NCBI RefSeq assembly: GCF_029846635.1
Contig: NZ_JARVTG010000002.1
Span: 1,467,501 to 1,531,500, forward strand
Origin: Pokkaliibacter sp. MBI-7
GTDB taxonomy: Bacteria > Pseudomonadota > Gammaproteobacteria > Pseudomonadales > Balneatricaceae
Reading direction: 5' to 3'
DNA: 64,000 nt
Part shown: positions 7,810 to 16,971 of the stretch, one piece after another
Numbering within the stretch: the stretch's first letter is position 1
Layout: every line of letters starts with the position of its first letter
Made by a program: the position numbers and the translations under genes
The notes under the pieces: generated by a model
Seen by the model: only the letters and a program-made list of their open reading frames with translations
Told to the model about the DNA's origin: nothing
Databases searched by the model: none

Positions 7810-9003
7810 ATGTTCGAAAAACTGACTGCCCTGCCTCCGGATCCCATTCTGTCCCTGATGGGCTTGTTTCGTCAGGACACCCGCAGCAATAAGGTGGACC
7901 TCGGTGTTGGCGTCTATAAGGACGAACAGGGCAATACGCCGATTATGGCGGCTGTTCACGCGGCAGAAACACGTCTGCTGACAGAAGAAACCACCAAAAC
8001 CTACATCGGCATGGCCGGTTCAGCCCTGTTCAATGAGCGTATCGCTGAACTGCTGCTGGGCAGTGATCACCCTGCGATCAAAGACAAACGCATTGTCACT
8101 GCCCAGACGCCCGGCGGCTGTGGTGCTCTGCGTATGGTTGCTGAGTTTCTGCATCAATGCGCGCCAGGCAGTACCGTGTGGGTAAGCGACCCAACTTGGG
8201 GTAACCACATTCCACTGCTAAGCAGTGCTGGTCTGCAGCTGAAAACCTACCCCTACTACGACGGTGTCAAAAAAGAAATTCGATTTGATGCAATGATGAG
8301 CGCTCTGGAGCAGGCCGCAACAGGCGATATCGTGCTGCTGCATGGCTGCTGCCACAACCCCAGCGGAGCCGATCTGGACAAGGACCAGTGGCACGCTGTC
8401 ACCGAGCTGATGCTGCGCAAAGGCTTACTACCCTTTATCGATATCGCTTATCAGGGCCTGGGGGATGGTCTGGATGAAGATGCCTACGGCGTTCGTTATG
8501 TAGCGGCTCATGTACCTGAAATGGTCGTGGCAGGCTCCTGCTCCAAGAACTTCGGTCTGTACCGTGAGCGCGTGGGTTATCTGGTCGTGCTGTCAGCCAG
8601 TGCCGAACAGGCTGTCAACGCTGGTAGTCAGGTCATGACGACTATCCGAGCGCACTACTCCATGCCTCCGTCACATGGGGCTGCTATCGTTGAGACCATC
8701 CTCAGCAGCGCCGACCTCAAGAAACAATGGCTGGATGAGCTGAATGTCATGAACCAGCGCATTAATGGCTTGCGTCGCGAGCTGAACCTGGCACTGCAAA
8801 CACAAGGAGTCGATCAGGATTTCAGCTTTATCGAACGTCAGAAAGGTATGTTCTCGTTCCTGGGCATTAATAAAGAACAGATCCTGCGCTTGCGCGAAGA
8901 GTTCGCCATTTATATGGTCGACTCCAGCCGGGTCAATATTGCCGGACTGGCTTCAGGCAATATCGAATACGTTGCATCATCCATTGCCACAGTGATTCGT
9001 TAA
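7810..9003 (+). CDS. Aromatic-amino-acid/aspartate aminotransferase, class I
   Basis: This PLP enzyme transfers amino groups between aspartate or aromatic amino acids and 2-oxoglutarate, in the cytoplasm. It is a 397-residue homologue of TyrB/AspC. Lys246 in SCSKNFGLYRERVG is the PLP lysine, Asp211 contacts the pyridine nitrogen, Asn183 and Tyr214 flank it, and Arg254 binds the PLP phosphate. The N-terminal LGVGVYKDEQGNTP is typical of the group. Sequence alone does not separate TyrB from AspC specificity, so I give no symbol. The gene ends at a strong terminator and diverges from the Lrp-type gene. Confidence 0.94.
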   Translation: MFEKLTALPPDPILSLMGLFRQDTRSNKVDLGVGVYKDEQGNTPIMAAVHAAETRLLTEETTKTYIGMAGSALFNERIAELLLGSDHPAIKDKRIVTAQTPGGCGALRMVAEFLHQCAPGSTVWVSDPTWGNHIPLLSSAGLQLKTYPYYDGVKKEIRFDAMMSALEQAATGDIVLLHGCCHNPSGADLDKDQWHAVTELMLRKGLLPFIDIAYQGLGDGLDEDAYGVRYVAAHVPEMVVAGSCSKNFGLYRERVGYLVVLSASAEQAVNAGSQVMTTIRAHYSMPPSHGAAIVETILSSADLKKQWLDELNVMNQRINGLRRELNLALQTQGVDQDFSFIERQKGMFSFLGINKEQILRLREEFAIYMVDSSRVNIAGLASGNIEYVASSIATVIR

Positions 9004-9015
9004 CCTTCTATCTCC

Positions 9016-9052
9016 AAAGGCGCTATGCCTGTCGTGACAGATAGCGCCTTTT
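9016..9052 (+). terminator. Terminator after the aminotransferase
   Basis: AAAGGCGCTAT pairs with ATAGCGCCTTT around a 14-base loop, and the 3' arm ends in four Ts. It lies 13 bases after the stop codon. Confidence 0.8.
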
Positions 9053-9150
9053 CCACGCCTTATTCCATTAATTGCTTTCTATACCTGTCTGCAACGGGAT
9101 ACTCAACCACATGTCGAATAAGCTGAGTGCTTACCCCCTCAGAGGTTTTC

Positions 9151-9627
9151 ATGCATCCCACATCTAACAACATTAAACGTCTCCAGCTGGGGCTCACCTT
9201 ACTTGAACTGGTCGTTGCTACGGCGATTCTCGCTATTCTGGCAACCCTTGCCGTAGCGCAATATCAGAACTATCAGGAACGAATCAAACAGGAACAGGCA
9301 ATTCAGGATATCCGCCTGCTGTCGGTCCAGATCTCATCCTATGCTTTTGACCACAACGGCAGTTTCCCAGACTCTCTGGATGATATTGGCCAGGGCGGCT
9401 ACGAAGACCCTTGGGGCAACCCCTACCAGTACCTCAACATTGCCACGACGAAAGGCAAGGGAAAGGTCCGCAAAGACAAAAACCTCGTCCCAATCAACTC
9501 GGACTTCGACCTCTATAGCATGGGCCCGGATGGCAAATCAGTCAGCCCACTTACCGCGCAGGCCAGTCAGGACGATATTATTCGGGCCAACAACGGCCAG
9601 TATTATGGCCTTGCTTCAGACTACTAA
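9151..9627 (+). CDS. Type II secretion-like pseudopilin (GspG type)
   Basis: The 158-residue protein has a class III prepilin leader. A short basic N-terminus ends in Gly, followed by LTLLELVVATAILAILATLA, with Glu at +5 as required by prepilin peptidase. The C-terminal part (YEDPWGNPYQY, then DLYSMGPDGK) matches GspG major pseudopilins, including the acidic calcium-binding region. AGAGG at 9141-9145 sets the start at ATG 9151. A GTG at 9127 is also in frame. No gsp genes are nearby, so it is an orphan, which may serve a system encoded elsewhere. The following GGDEF-EAL gene begins 18 bases after its stop, probably in the same operon. Confidence 0.87.
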   Translation: MHPTSNNIKRLQLGLTLLELVVATAILAILATLAVAQYQNYQERIKQEQAIQDIRLLSVQISSYAFDHNGSFPDSLDDIGQGGYEDPWGNPYQYLNIATTKGKGKVRKDKNLVPINSDFDLYSMGPDGKSVSPLTAQASQDDIIRANNGQYYGLASDY

Positions 9628-9645
9628 GGGTGACAAAGCATCTCG

Positions 9646-12408
9646 ATGATTGAGCGCCGCTCCCTGAACAGTCGAGTCGCAAGACGCGTCTTTATACTGT
9701 TCTTCTGTTCCGCCCTGCTGCCTATCGGTATTACTGCCTGGCTATCCTACCGTCAGGTGAGCAACCTGATCACAGAAGAGCGTCAGGTCTACTTGCGTGA
9801 TCTCAGCAAGAGCTATGGCCTTGCCCTGTTCGAGCGACTGCAGGACGCAGAGATCACGCTACGAGACAGTGCCTATCTTGCCGAATCTGCACACTCACTG
9901 ATGACCTCGATTGAAAAGCCGAAACTTGAGCGCATGTTCGACGCGGCACTGATAGTAAGCGGCAACAGCGTTGCAACCCTGTTTGGACATCCTCCGGCGG
10001 TATTACAACGCTTGCGCCCCACAGAATCTGACGGCAGCAAGCTGTCCGTATTACCTGACGAAGAAGACAAACCTCGCGTCATTCTTTCCATCCCGATAGT
10101 GCTTGAAAGAGGCAACGCTTATGCCCTGGGCGTCGTAAAAAACAGCTATGTGTTACCTGATACGGCGATCCCGGAGAACACTGATATCTGCGTTCTGGAT
10201 AGCCGCAAAAACAAGATTTCCTGCTACGACAACGGCCTGTTTACCTCCGTTAAAGATGTGAAGTCACAGCTGAATATGTCTACTCAGCGCAACTTTACCT
10301 GGCAGGATCAGGATCACGAGTATATCGCCAGCTTCTGGGACTTATTCCTCGACCACGAGTTCAATAGCCGCCCCTGGACGATCGTTGCCAGTCAACGCAA
10401 AGACAGAGCACTGGCCACATTGCAACAATTCCGCACGCTGTATATTCCACTGCTGGGCTTATCACTGCTGTCTATTCTGCTTTTCAGTGTGCGAACCATC
10501 CGTCGCTCACTGAAACCTATCAACAATCTGATTATCGGAGCACGGCATATCTCTGCTGGCGAGCTTAAGCACAGAATCGAGATTGACAGCCATGATGAGT
10601 TCTCCGAGCTGGCGGTCGCCTTCAACGACATGGCAATGGTACTCAACGCTCACCGAGAGCAGGAGACGTCCCAGACCGAAATTGATCAACTGATCCTCAC
10701 TGGTAATGCCGAAGCACGTATTGCACGCGCTATCCTTCAGGGTCTCAACAATGTGTATCCCTATCAGCGTGCATCCATTTACTTTGAGGCAACTCGCACA
10801 CTTCACTCCAGACCAGCCACCCTCACGCTGGAAAGCTTACCACTAGAGCCATCGTTATTAATTGCCGCCTCTGACAAGAGCATTGCATCCGTTCCTATCG
10901 AAGCCATCCTTAGCGAACCTGCGGTGGTAGCGATGTACGGCGCCGGACACTGCTCTTACATGCCACTGATCACACAAGGGAAACTGCTTGGCGGGCTGAT
11001 CATCCAGACTGAAAGCACACCCTCTGAGCCTGCACAACAGGCCGCACTGGACGCCTTCATTAACAGAAGCACCATCGCACTTTCTGCTCTCGTGCGTGAA
11101 AAACAGCTGACCTATCAGGCGACCTATGACGTTCTCACCCAGATACCAAACCGGACGTTGCTCAAAAAGCGTGTACAGGATTCGATCGAGGAATATCAAA
11201 GCCAGCATGGGTTAGTGTGCGCCATGCTGTTTATCGACATTGATCGCTTCAAGCAGGTCAACGATGTCCATGGCCATCACGTGGGCGACCTGCTGCTCAA
11301 GCAGATCTCCCAGCGTCTGCAGTCAGTCACCCCAGAGCAGGCCATCCTTGCCCGCTACGGTGGTGACGAATTCATTCTGTTTATTCCCGATACCAGCGTC
11401 AGCATGGCCGAACAGGCGGCGCGTGCCATATTAAAATCCACAGAAGCTGAATTTCATCTCGGTAGCGTCAATACCTTTGTCAGCGCCAGTGTCGGCATAT
11501 CCTTCTATCCGACCCACGCACACAATTACGATGAGTTACTGCAGCGTGCTGATACAGCGATGTATTACGCAAAAGCAGCCGGACGTAACCGGCTTTATAT
11601 GTACAGCGAAGACATGACCAAGGCCAGCAAGCAGCGAGCGGATCTGGAGTACTTTCTGCGTTCTCAGGTTCAAAGCCATCATATCGAGGTGTTTTATCAG
11701 GCCAAGGTGTGTGCCAGCTCTGGCCAACTGGAGGGTTTTGAAGCACTGATGCGCTGCAAGCACCCTGATTTCGGCTACATTTCACCTGCGTTACTGATCC
11801 CAATCGCAGAAGAAACCGGGCTGATCCATCGGTTAGGTCTGCAAGTGATGCGTGATGCCATGAATCAGTGTTTGCGATGGCGTGAGGAAGGCAAAACTGT
11901 CAGCAGCCTTGCGGTCAACATTTCACCAGTGCAGCTGTTCAGCACCGGCTTTATTGGCCAGCTGCATAGCGTGCTGTCTGAAACGGGCTTTAATCCTGAG
12001 CACCTCGAGCTGGAAATCACCGAGAGTGTTCTGATCAATCAGCCCGCCTCTGTTTGCAGCCTGCTGGAGGAAATCAGAGCACTGGGGGTACGTATTTCAC
12101 TCGATGATTTTGGCACAGGCTATTCTTCACTTTCCTACTTCGGCAAGCTGCCGATTGATGTCCTAAAGATCGACAGAGGTTTTGTCATTCCGCTGGAGAC
12201 GGAGCAAAAGCAGGTCGAAATCATCCGCTGCATCATAGATCTGGCTCACACTTTTGATATCAAAGTCGTGGCGGAAGGTGTTGAAACTGAAGGCCAGCTG
12301 AAAATGCTACAACAGCTGGGATGTGATGAAATTCAGGGGTTCTACTTCAGCCGCCCCCTTCCCGGAGAAGAGGCAGGACAGCTAGCCCCCGTATTTGATT
12401 TGCCCTAG
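9646..12408 (+). CDS. Membrane sensor with HAMP, GAF-like, GGDEF and EAL domains
   Basis: The 920-residue protein is a bifunctional-type cyclic-di-GMP enzyme of the inner membrane. A first membrane segment lies at about 14-34, a periplasmic sensor at 35-265, a second membrane segment at 266-285, a HAMP domain to about 340, and a GAF-like region at 355-485. The cyclase domain has an intact GGDEF at about 572-576 (ILARYGGDEF) and no obvious RxxD inhibitory site before it. The EAL domain is also intact: FEALMR near 698, NISPVQL, LEITES, DDFGTGYSS near 820, and VVAEGVET. Both synthesis and breakdown are possible, and the balance cannot be read from sequence. The neighbouring pseudopilin gene suggests a link to surface structures. 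Confidence 0.95.
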   Translation: MIERRSLNSRVARRVFILFFCSALLPIGITAWLSYRQVSNLITEERQVYLRDLSKSYGLALFERLQDAEITLRDSAYLAESAHSLMTSIEKPKLERMFDAALIVSGNSVATLFGHPPAVLQRLRPTESDGSKLSVLPDEEDKPRVILSIPIVLERGNAYALGVVKNSYVLPDTAIPENTDICVLDSRKNKISCYDNGLFTSVKDVKSQLNMSTQRNFTWQDQDHEYIASFWDLFLDHEFNSRPWTIVASQRKDRALATLQQFRTLYIPLLGLSLLSILLFSVRTIRRSLKPINNLIIGARHISAGELKHRIEIDSHDEFSELAVAFNDMAMVLNAHREQETSQTEIDQLILTGNAEARIARAILQGLNNVYPYQRASIYFEATRTLHSRPATLTLESLPLEPSLLIAASDKSIASVPIEAILSEPAVVAMYGAGHCSYMPLITQGKLLGGLIIQTESTPSEPAQQAALDAFINRSTIALSALVREKQLTYQATYDVLTQIPNRTLLKKRVQDSIEEYQSQHGLVCAMLFIDIDRFKQVNDVHGHHVGDLLLKQISQRLQSVTPEQAILARYGGDEFILFIPDTSVSMAEQAARAILKSTEAEFHLGSVNTFVSASVGISFYPTHAHNYDELLQRADTAMYYAKAAGRNRLYMYSEDMTKASKQRADLEYFLRSQVQSHHIEVFYQAKVCASSGQLEGFEALMRCKHPDFGYISPALLIPIAEETGLIHRLGLQVMRDAMNQCLRWREEGKTVSSLAVNISPVQLFSTGFIGQLHSVLSETGFNPEHLELEITESVLINQPASVCSLLEEIRALGVRISLDDFGTGYSSLSYFGKLPIDVLKIDRGFVIPLETEQKQVEIIRCIIDLAHTFDIKVVAEGVETEGQLKMLQQLGCDEIQGFYFSRPLPGEEAGQLAPVFDLP

Positions 12409-12600
12409 CAGGCCATGTGCCCCACGCTACACTGCTCACCACAACACCGACATCTGACCTCAATGAAATATACTTTCACGAGTCAGACGTAGGGGAAGCT
12501 CACGACGGCTGCTATTATGACGCCGTCTCTCGCAGCCCGCTGTATTGCCCATCAATAAAGCTGGCTGCCTGTATCGTTATCCGTCTCAGGAAACCTCACT

Positions 12601-13398
12601 ATGAATACTGCTATCAGGAACAGAGCTACTGCCAATCGCCGCCCTCTTCATCTGGCATTGCTGCTCTGCCCTGCTCTGCTGTTGGCCGGTTGTCAGAGTA
12701 CCGCGCAGGTTGGTAGCACAACGTCGGGCCAGAATCTGCAGGTCATGCCACCAGTGGCATCCGCTCAATCAGCACAACCGGTTAAACCAGTGGTCGCGCC
12801 TGCACCGGCCGTCACTCTGGGAACACCCTGGAATATGCCTGCCAGCTTTAATGGCACTCTGCCCTGCGCTGACTGTGAAGGTATTGCGACCCACCTGATC
12901 CTGCTCGCCTCCCATACCTATGTTCTGCAGGAGACATATCTGGGAATCGAGTCTCACACCACCACTCAGGTGGGCAACTGGCGATACGAGGACTACCGGG
13001 TCCTGCTGGATAACCCGCAGCGCAAACTGGGCTATGCGGTCACCAGTAATCACACCCTGCACCAACTGGATCAGGACGGTCAGCCCATCGACTCCAAACA
13101 GAACTACAGCCTGACGCTGAACCAGAGCGATGAAGATAACGCCCTGCCTCTTAAGGGGATCTTCAGCTATCAGGGCGATATCGCCGTACTCAAAGAGTGC
13201 AGCAGTGGCAAAACCTTCCAGCTGACAGCAACACCAGAAGCACTCAACCTGCAAAACATGTACAAAAAGCTGCAAGGCAAGGATAAGGAAGCGCTGCTGG
13301 CGGAAGTATCAGGCCATCTGGGTAATGGTGACAAAGGCCAGGATGTACTGGATATTGAACAGGTGCAGAAGCTGACGACTGCAGGCAAATGCCAATAA
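12601..13398 (+). CDS. nlpE: NlpE-like lipoprotein
   Basis: The 265-residue product has a lipoprotein signal with LLLAGC (lipidated Cys31). A Pro/Ala/Gln-rich linker runs to about 75. An NlpE N-terminal domain has GTLPCADCEGI (Cys89 and Cys92), the CxxC motif of the family. A second conserved block, GIFSYQGDIAVLKECSSGKTF, is near 195. In enterobacteria NlpE signals copper and surface contact to the Cpx system from the outer membrane. Here I infer an envelope-stress or copper role only. AGGA upstream supports the start. The gene is followed by a strong bidirectional terminator shared with hutH. Confidence 0.85.
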   Translation: MNTAIRNRATANRRPLHLALLLCPALLLAGCQSTAQVGSTTSGQNLQVMPPVASAQSAQPVKPVVAPAPAVTLGTPWNMPASFNGTLPCADCEGIATHLILLASHTYVLQETYLGIESHTTTQVGNWRYEDYRVLLDNPQRKLGYAVTSNHTLHQLDQDGQPIDSKQNYSLTLNQSDEDNALPLKGIFSYQGDIAVLKECSSGKTFQLTATPEALNLQNMYKKLQGKDKEALLAEVSGHLGNGDKGQDVLDIEQVQKLTTAGKCQ

Positions 13399-13446
13399 GC
13401 ACCTGGCCGTCAGTAGCCATCGAACTGAAAAGCCTCCCGTAGAAAA

Positions 13447-13479
13447 CAACAAAGCCGACCCTAGTGGTCGGCTTTGTTG
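13447..13479. terminator. Bidirectional terminator between nlpE and hutH
   Basis: A perfect 14-bp stem (CAACAAAGCCGACC/GGTCGGCTTTGTTG) closes a 5-base loop. T-rich arms on both strands fit termination of the convergent nlpE and hutH transcripts. Confidence 0.88.
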
Positions 13480-13503
13480 CATTAGCCAATGCAAAGGCTG
13501 TGG

Positions 13504-15042
13504 TTATTCACCCACGCTGGGCAACAGACGGGCTGGCATCAGCGCATTGTAGTGAGCCTGCTGGATCAGTATCTGTGCTCTGGCGATGTCAGGAGCAAAA
13601 TAGCGATCTTTGTCATAGAAGCTCACCTCTTCACGCAGCATAGCATGGGCCTGCTGCAACGGCTGCGAAGGCCTGTGCGGTGCACGAAAATCAACGCCCT
13701 GACAGGCCGCCAGCAGCTCCACCGCCAGAATCCCTGCCGTATTGTCTGACATATCACGCAGACGACGAGCAGCGAAGGTCGCCATGGAAACATGGTCTTC
13801 CTGATTGGCAGAGGTGGGCAAACTATCTACAGAGGCTGGATGTGCCAGCGTCTTGTTTTCCGATGCCAGTGCCGCACCAGTGACCTGAGCAATCATGAAG
13901 CCCGAGTTGACGCCGCCGTTGTTAACCAGAAACGGCGGCAACTTGGACAGATTGCTGTCAATCAGCAGCGCCATGCGACGCTCAGACAGTGAACCAATCT
14001 CAGCAATGGCCAGCGCCAGATTGTCTGCCGCCATGGCCACAGGCTCAGCGTGGAAATTACCACCGCTGATAATGTCACCGTCGTCTGCAAATACCAGCGG
14101 GTTATCAGACACGGAGTTCGCTTCCACCAGCAGCACTTCGGCTGCCTGACGGATCTGTTGCAGGCAGGCACCCATGACTTGTGGCTGACAACGCAGTGAG
14201 TAGGGATCCTGCACCTTCTCGCAGTTCTGGTGAGAAGAACCAATCTCTGATGCGTCCTGCAGCAAATGGCGGTAGGCCGCCGCTGCATCCATTTGCGTCT
14301 GATGGCCACGCACTTCGTGAATACGCGCATCGAAGGGGCGACGACTACCCAATGCGGCCTCAACCGACATGGCCCCCGCCACTGTCGCCGCCGCATAGAG
14401 ATCTTCTGCATAGAACAGCCCTTGCAGGGCAAAAGCCGTAGACGCCTGAGTACCGTTCAGCAGTGCCAGACCCTCTTTCGGTGCCAGGGTAATCGCATCC
14501 AGCCCGGCAATCTTCAGACCTTCCGCACCGCTCAGACGTTCACCCTTGTAAAGCACTTCACCCTCGCCCAGCAGTACGGTGCTCATATGAGCCAGTGGCG
14601 CCAGATCACCGGAGGCACCGACTGAGCCTTTCTCAGGGATACAGGGGTATACCTCTGCGTTGACCAGACGTACCAGCGCGTCGATCACTTCCAGACGGAT
14701 ACCGGAGAAGCCACGCGCCAGAGAGTTGATTTTCAGTACCATCAACAGGCGTACCGTGGAAGGCTCCATAAACTGGCCCACACCGGCAGCGTGAGACAGC
14801 ACAATACTGCGCTGCAGCAGCTCAAGATCTTCGGGGGAGATACGGGTATTGGCCAGCAGCCCGAATCCAGTGTTGATACCGTACACCACGCGGTTTTCCG
14901 CAATCACCTGCTGGACAGTTGCCGCACTTTTATGGATGGCCTGATGACAAGCCGGATCAAGATGCAGCTCAACCGCTTCACGAGCCACTCGGCGCAGATC
15001 AGCCAGCGTCAGCTGACCGGGTTTGATAGTGAGTTTGAACAC
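13504..15042 (-). CDS. hutH: Histidine ammonia-lyase
   Basis: HutH removes ammonia from L-histidine to give urocanate, the first step of histidine catabolism. The electrophilic MIO group forms from Ala143-Ser144-Gly145 in KGSVGASGDLAPLAH, close to the position known in Pseudomonas putida. YGINTGFG near 54 and the QEDHVSM block complete the family signature. I chose GTG 15042 (512 residues), because GGAG lies eight bases upstream and the product then has family length. A longer frame from 15111 would start inside the hairpin at 15095-15119. It is the last gene of hutI-hutU-hutH. Confidence 0.96.
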   Translation of the reverse strand: MFKLTIKPGQLTLADLRRVAREAVELHLDPACHQAIHKSAATVQQVIAENRVVYGINTGFGLLANTRISPEDLELLQRSIVLSHAAGVGQFMEPSTVRLLMVLKINSLARGFSGIRLEVIDALVRLVNAEVYPCIPEKGSVGASGDLAPLAHMSTVLLGEGEVLYKGERLSGAEGLKIAGLDAITLAPKEGLALLNGTQASTAFALQGLFYAEDLYAAATVAGAMSVEAALGSRRPFDARIHEVRGHQTQMDAAAAYRHLLQDASEIGSSHQNCEKVQDPYSLRCQPQVMGACLQQIRQAAEVLLVEANSVSDNPLVFADDGDIISGGNFHAEPVAMAADNLALAIAEIGSLSERRMALLIDSNLSKLPPFLVNNGGVNSGFMIAQVTGAALASENKTLAHPASVDSLPTSANQEDHVSMATFAARRLRDMSDNTAGILAVELLAACQGVDFRAPHRPSQPLQQAHAMLREEVSFYDKDRYFAPDIARAQILIQQAHYNALMPARLLPSVGE

Positions 15043-15094
15043 AGCAACCACTCCACTTGTGCAGGACGCACTTTTATTTTTTTGAAAGTCTGAA

Positions 15095-15119
15095 GGGATG
15101 AAGTGAGTCACTTCATCCC
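15095..15119 (-). promoter_or_regulatory. Intercistronic hairpin between hutU and hutH
   Basis: GGGATGAAGTGA and TCACTTCATCCC form a 12-bp perfect inverted repeat with one central base. It lies 25 bases after the hutU stop codon and 53 before the hutH start. On the minus strand the downstream sequence is T-rich (TTCAGACTTTC), so it may partly terminate or protect the hutU mRNA and lower hutH expression. Confidence 0.6.
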
Positions 15120-15144
15120 TCGGGTAATTAAAACAAAGGGCCTA

Positions 15145-16836
15145 TCAGCCGTTCAGCATCGGCAAGTCCAGCCCCTGCTCATGAGCACAGTCCACAGCGA
15201 TCTGATAGCCAGCATCCGCATGGCGCATCACCCCGGTCCCCGGATCATTGCGCAGGACGCGACCCAGACGCTTGCTCGCAGCTTCAGTACCGTCAGCCAC
15301 AATGACGACGCCAGAGTGCTGAGAGAAGCCCATCCCCACACCACCACCGTGGTGGAGAGAAACCCAGGTCGCACCGCCAGCGGTGTTCAGCAGGGCATTC
15401 AACAATGGCCAGTCGGACACCGCATCGGAGCCATCCAGCATGGACTCGGTTTCGCGGTTGGGACTGGCAACGGAGCCTGAGTCCAGATGATCACGACCGA
15501 TCACCACAGGCGCTTTCAGCTCACCTTTGGCGACCATTTCGTTGAAAGCCAGCGCCAGACGTGCACGATCCTTCAGCCCTACCCAGCAAATACGAGCTGG
15601 CAGCCCCTGGAAGGCAATACGTTCACGCGCCATATCCAGCCAGTTGTGCAGATGGGGATTATCAGGAATCAGCTCCTTCACTTTCTGATCGGTCTTGTAA
15701 ATATCTTCGGGGTCACCTGACAGTGCCGCCCAACGGAATGGACCAATACCTTCACAGAACAGCGGACGTACATAAGCAGGTACGAAGCCCGGGAAATCGA
15801 ACGCGTTTTCCACGCCCACTTCCAGCGCCATCTGACGAATATTGTTGCCGTAGTCCAGCGTCGCTGCGCCGCGTTCCTGCAAGGTCAGCATGGCCTGCAC
15901 CTGCACTGCCATGGACAGTTTGGCTGCCTTGACTACCACCGCTTCGTCCTGCTGACGCATTTCGCGGGCATGCTCCATGGTCCAGCCCTGTGGCAGGTAA
16001 CCGTTCAGCGGATCATGTGCAGAAGTCTGGTCAGTGACCACGTCAGGTGTGACGCCACGCTTGACCAGCTCGCTGTATACATCGGCAGCGTTACCCAGCA
16101 GACCGACAGAGATAGCTTTGCCGCTCTCATTGGCTTCGTTGATAATTTCCAGCGCCTCGTCCAGCGACGTAGCCTTGTAATCCACGTATCGGGTACGCAG
16201 GCGGAAGTCGATACGGGTTTCATCACACTCAACAACCAGTACGTTGAAGCCTGCCATCACACCGGCCAGAGGCTGGGCGCCACCCATGCCACCCAGACCG
16301 CCAGTAAGAATCCAGCGCCCTGTAGCAACACCGCCAAAATGCTGTTTGGCGACGGCGACGAAGGTTTCATAGGTACCCTGAACGATGCCCTGTGAGCCGA
16401 TATAGATCCATGAACCAGCCGTCATCTGGCCGTACATCATCAGGCCTTTCTTATCCAGTTCGTTGAAATGCTCCCAGTTGGCCCAGTGAGGTACCAGGTT
16501 GGAGTTAGCAATCAGAACACGCGGTGCATTCTCATGGGTCTTGAACACACCCACGGGCTTGCCGGACTGAATCAGCAGGGACTCGTCATCTTCCAGACGC
16601 TGCAATACTTCAATGATCTTGTCGTAGCAGGCCCAGTTGCGTGCAGCACGGCCGATACCACCGTACACCACCAGACTCTGCGGATGCTCGGCCACATCGG
16701 GGTCAAGGTTGTTCATCAACATACGCATGGCGGCTTCGGTCAGCCAGCTCTTACAGGTTTTCTCGGTGCCATGGGGCGCACGGATAACCCGGCTGGTATC
16801 CAGGCGGCTGTTAGCTTGAGTATTTTGTTGAGTCAT
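15145..16836 (-). CDS. hutU: Urocanate hydratase
   Basis: HutU converts urocanate to 4-imidazolone-5-propionate with tightly bound NAD+. The 563-residue length matches the family. The N-terminal PHGTEKTCKSWLTEAAMRML, VVYGGIGRAARNW, the NAD-binding LTGGLGGMGGAQPLAG near 180, and the late SLHHGGGVGMGFSQHSG block are diagnostic. AGAGG upstream of the ATG supports the start. It lies between hutI (135-base gap) and hutH. All three run in the same direction and probably share the hut promoter near 18290. Confidence 0.97.
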   Translation of the reverse strand: MTQQNTQANSRLDTSRVIRAPHGTEKTCKSWLTEAAMRMLMNNLDPDVAEHPQSLVVYGGIGRAARNWACYDKIIEVLQRLEDDESLLIQSGKPVGVFKTHENAPRVLIANSNLVPHWANWEHFNELDKKGLMMYGQMTAGSWIYIGSQGIVQGTYETFVAVAKQHFGGVATGRWILTGGLGGMGGAQPLAGVMAGFNVLVVECDETRIDFRLRTRYVDYKATSLDEALEIINEANESGKAISVGLLGNAADVYSELVKRGVTPDVVTDQTSAHDPLNGYLPQGWTMEHAREMRQQDEAVVVKAAKLSMAVQVQAMLTLQERGAATLDYGNNIRQMALEVGVENAFDFPGFVPAYVRPLFCEGIGPFRWAALSGDPEDIYKTDQKVKELIPDNPHLHNWLDMARERIAFQGLPARICWVGLKDRARLALAFNEMVAKGELKAPVVIGRDHLDSGSVASPNRETESMLDGSDAVSDWPLLNALLNTAGGATWVSLHHGGGVGMGFSQHSGVVIVADGTEAASKRLGRVLRNDPGTGVMRHADAGYQIAVDCAHEQGLDLPMLNG

Positions 16837-16971
16837 GCTGATGCACCTCTGATCTTTCCCTCCGACCGGGTCGGAGCACAGTTATTTTTCCAACGGAGAT
16901 GTTTACTAATTCAACGGAGATTGCTGCTGATTCCAGTTTTCTCATTGCCACGCACACGCGGGCGGTATTTC

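Noticed and set aside
7620..7847. Minus-strand open frame of 75 codons over the aminotransferase start
   Set aside because: No family resemblance, overlap with a conserved gene start, and no ribosome-binding site.
13962..14432. Minus-strand 156-codon frame inside hutH
   Set aside because: Shadow of hutH in another frame, rich in Arg/Cys/Trp, with no signature.
15043..15111. 23-residue N-terminal extension of hutH
   Set aside because: It would start inside a 12-bp hairpin, and the shorter GTG start has a good ribosome-binding site and family length.
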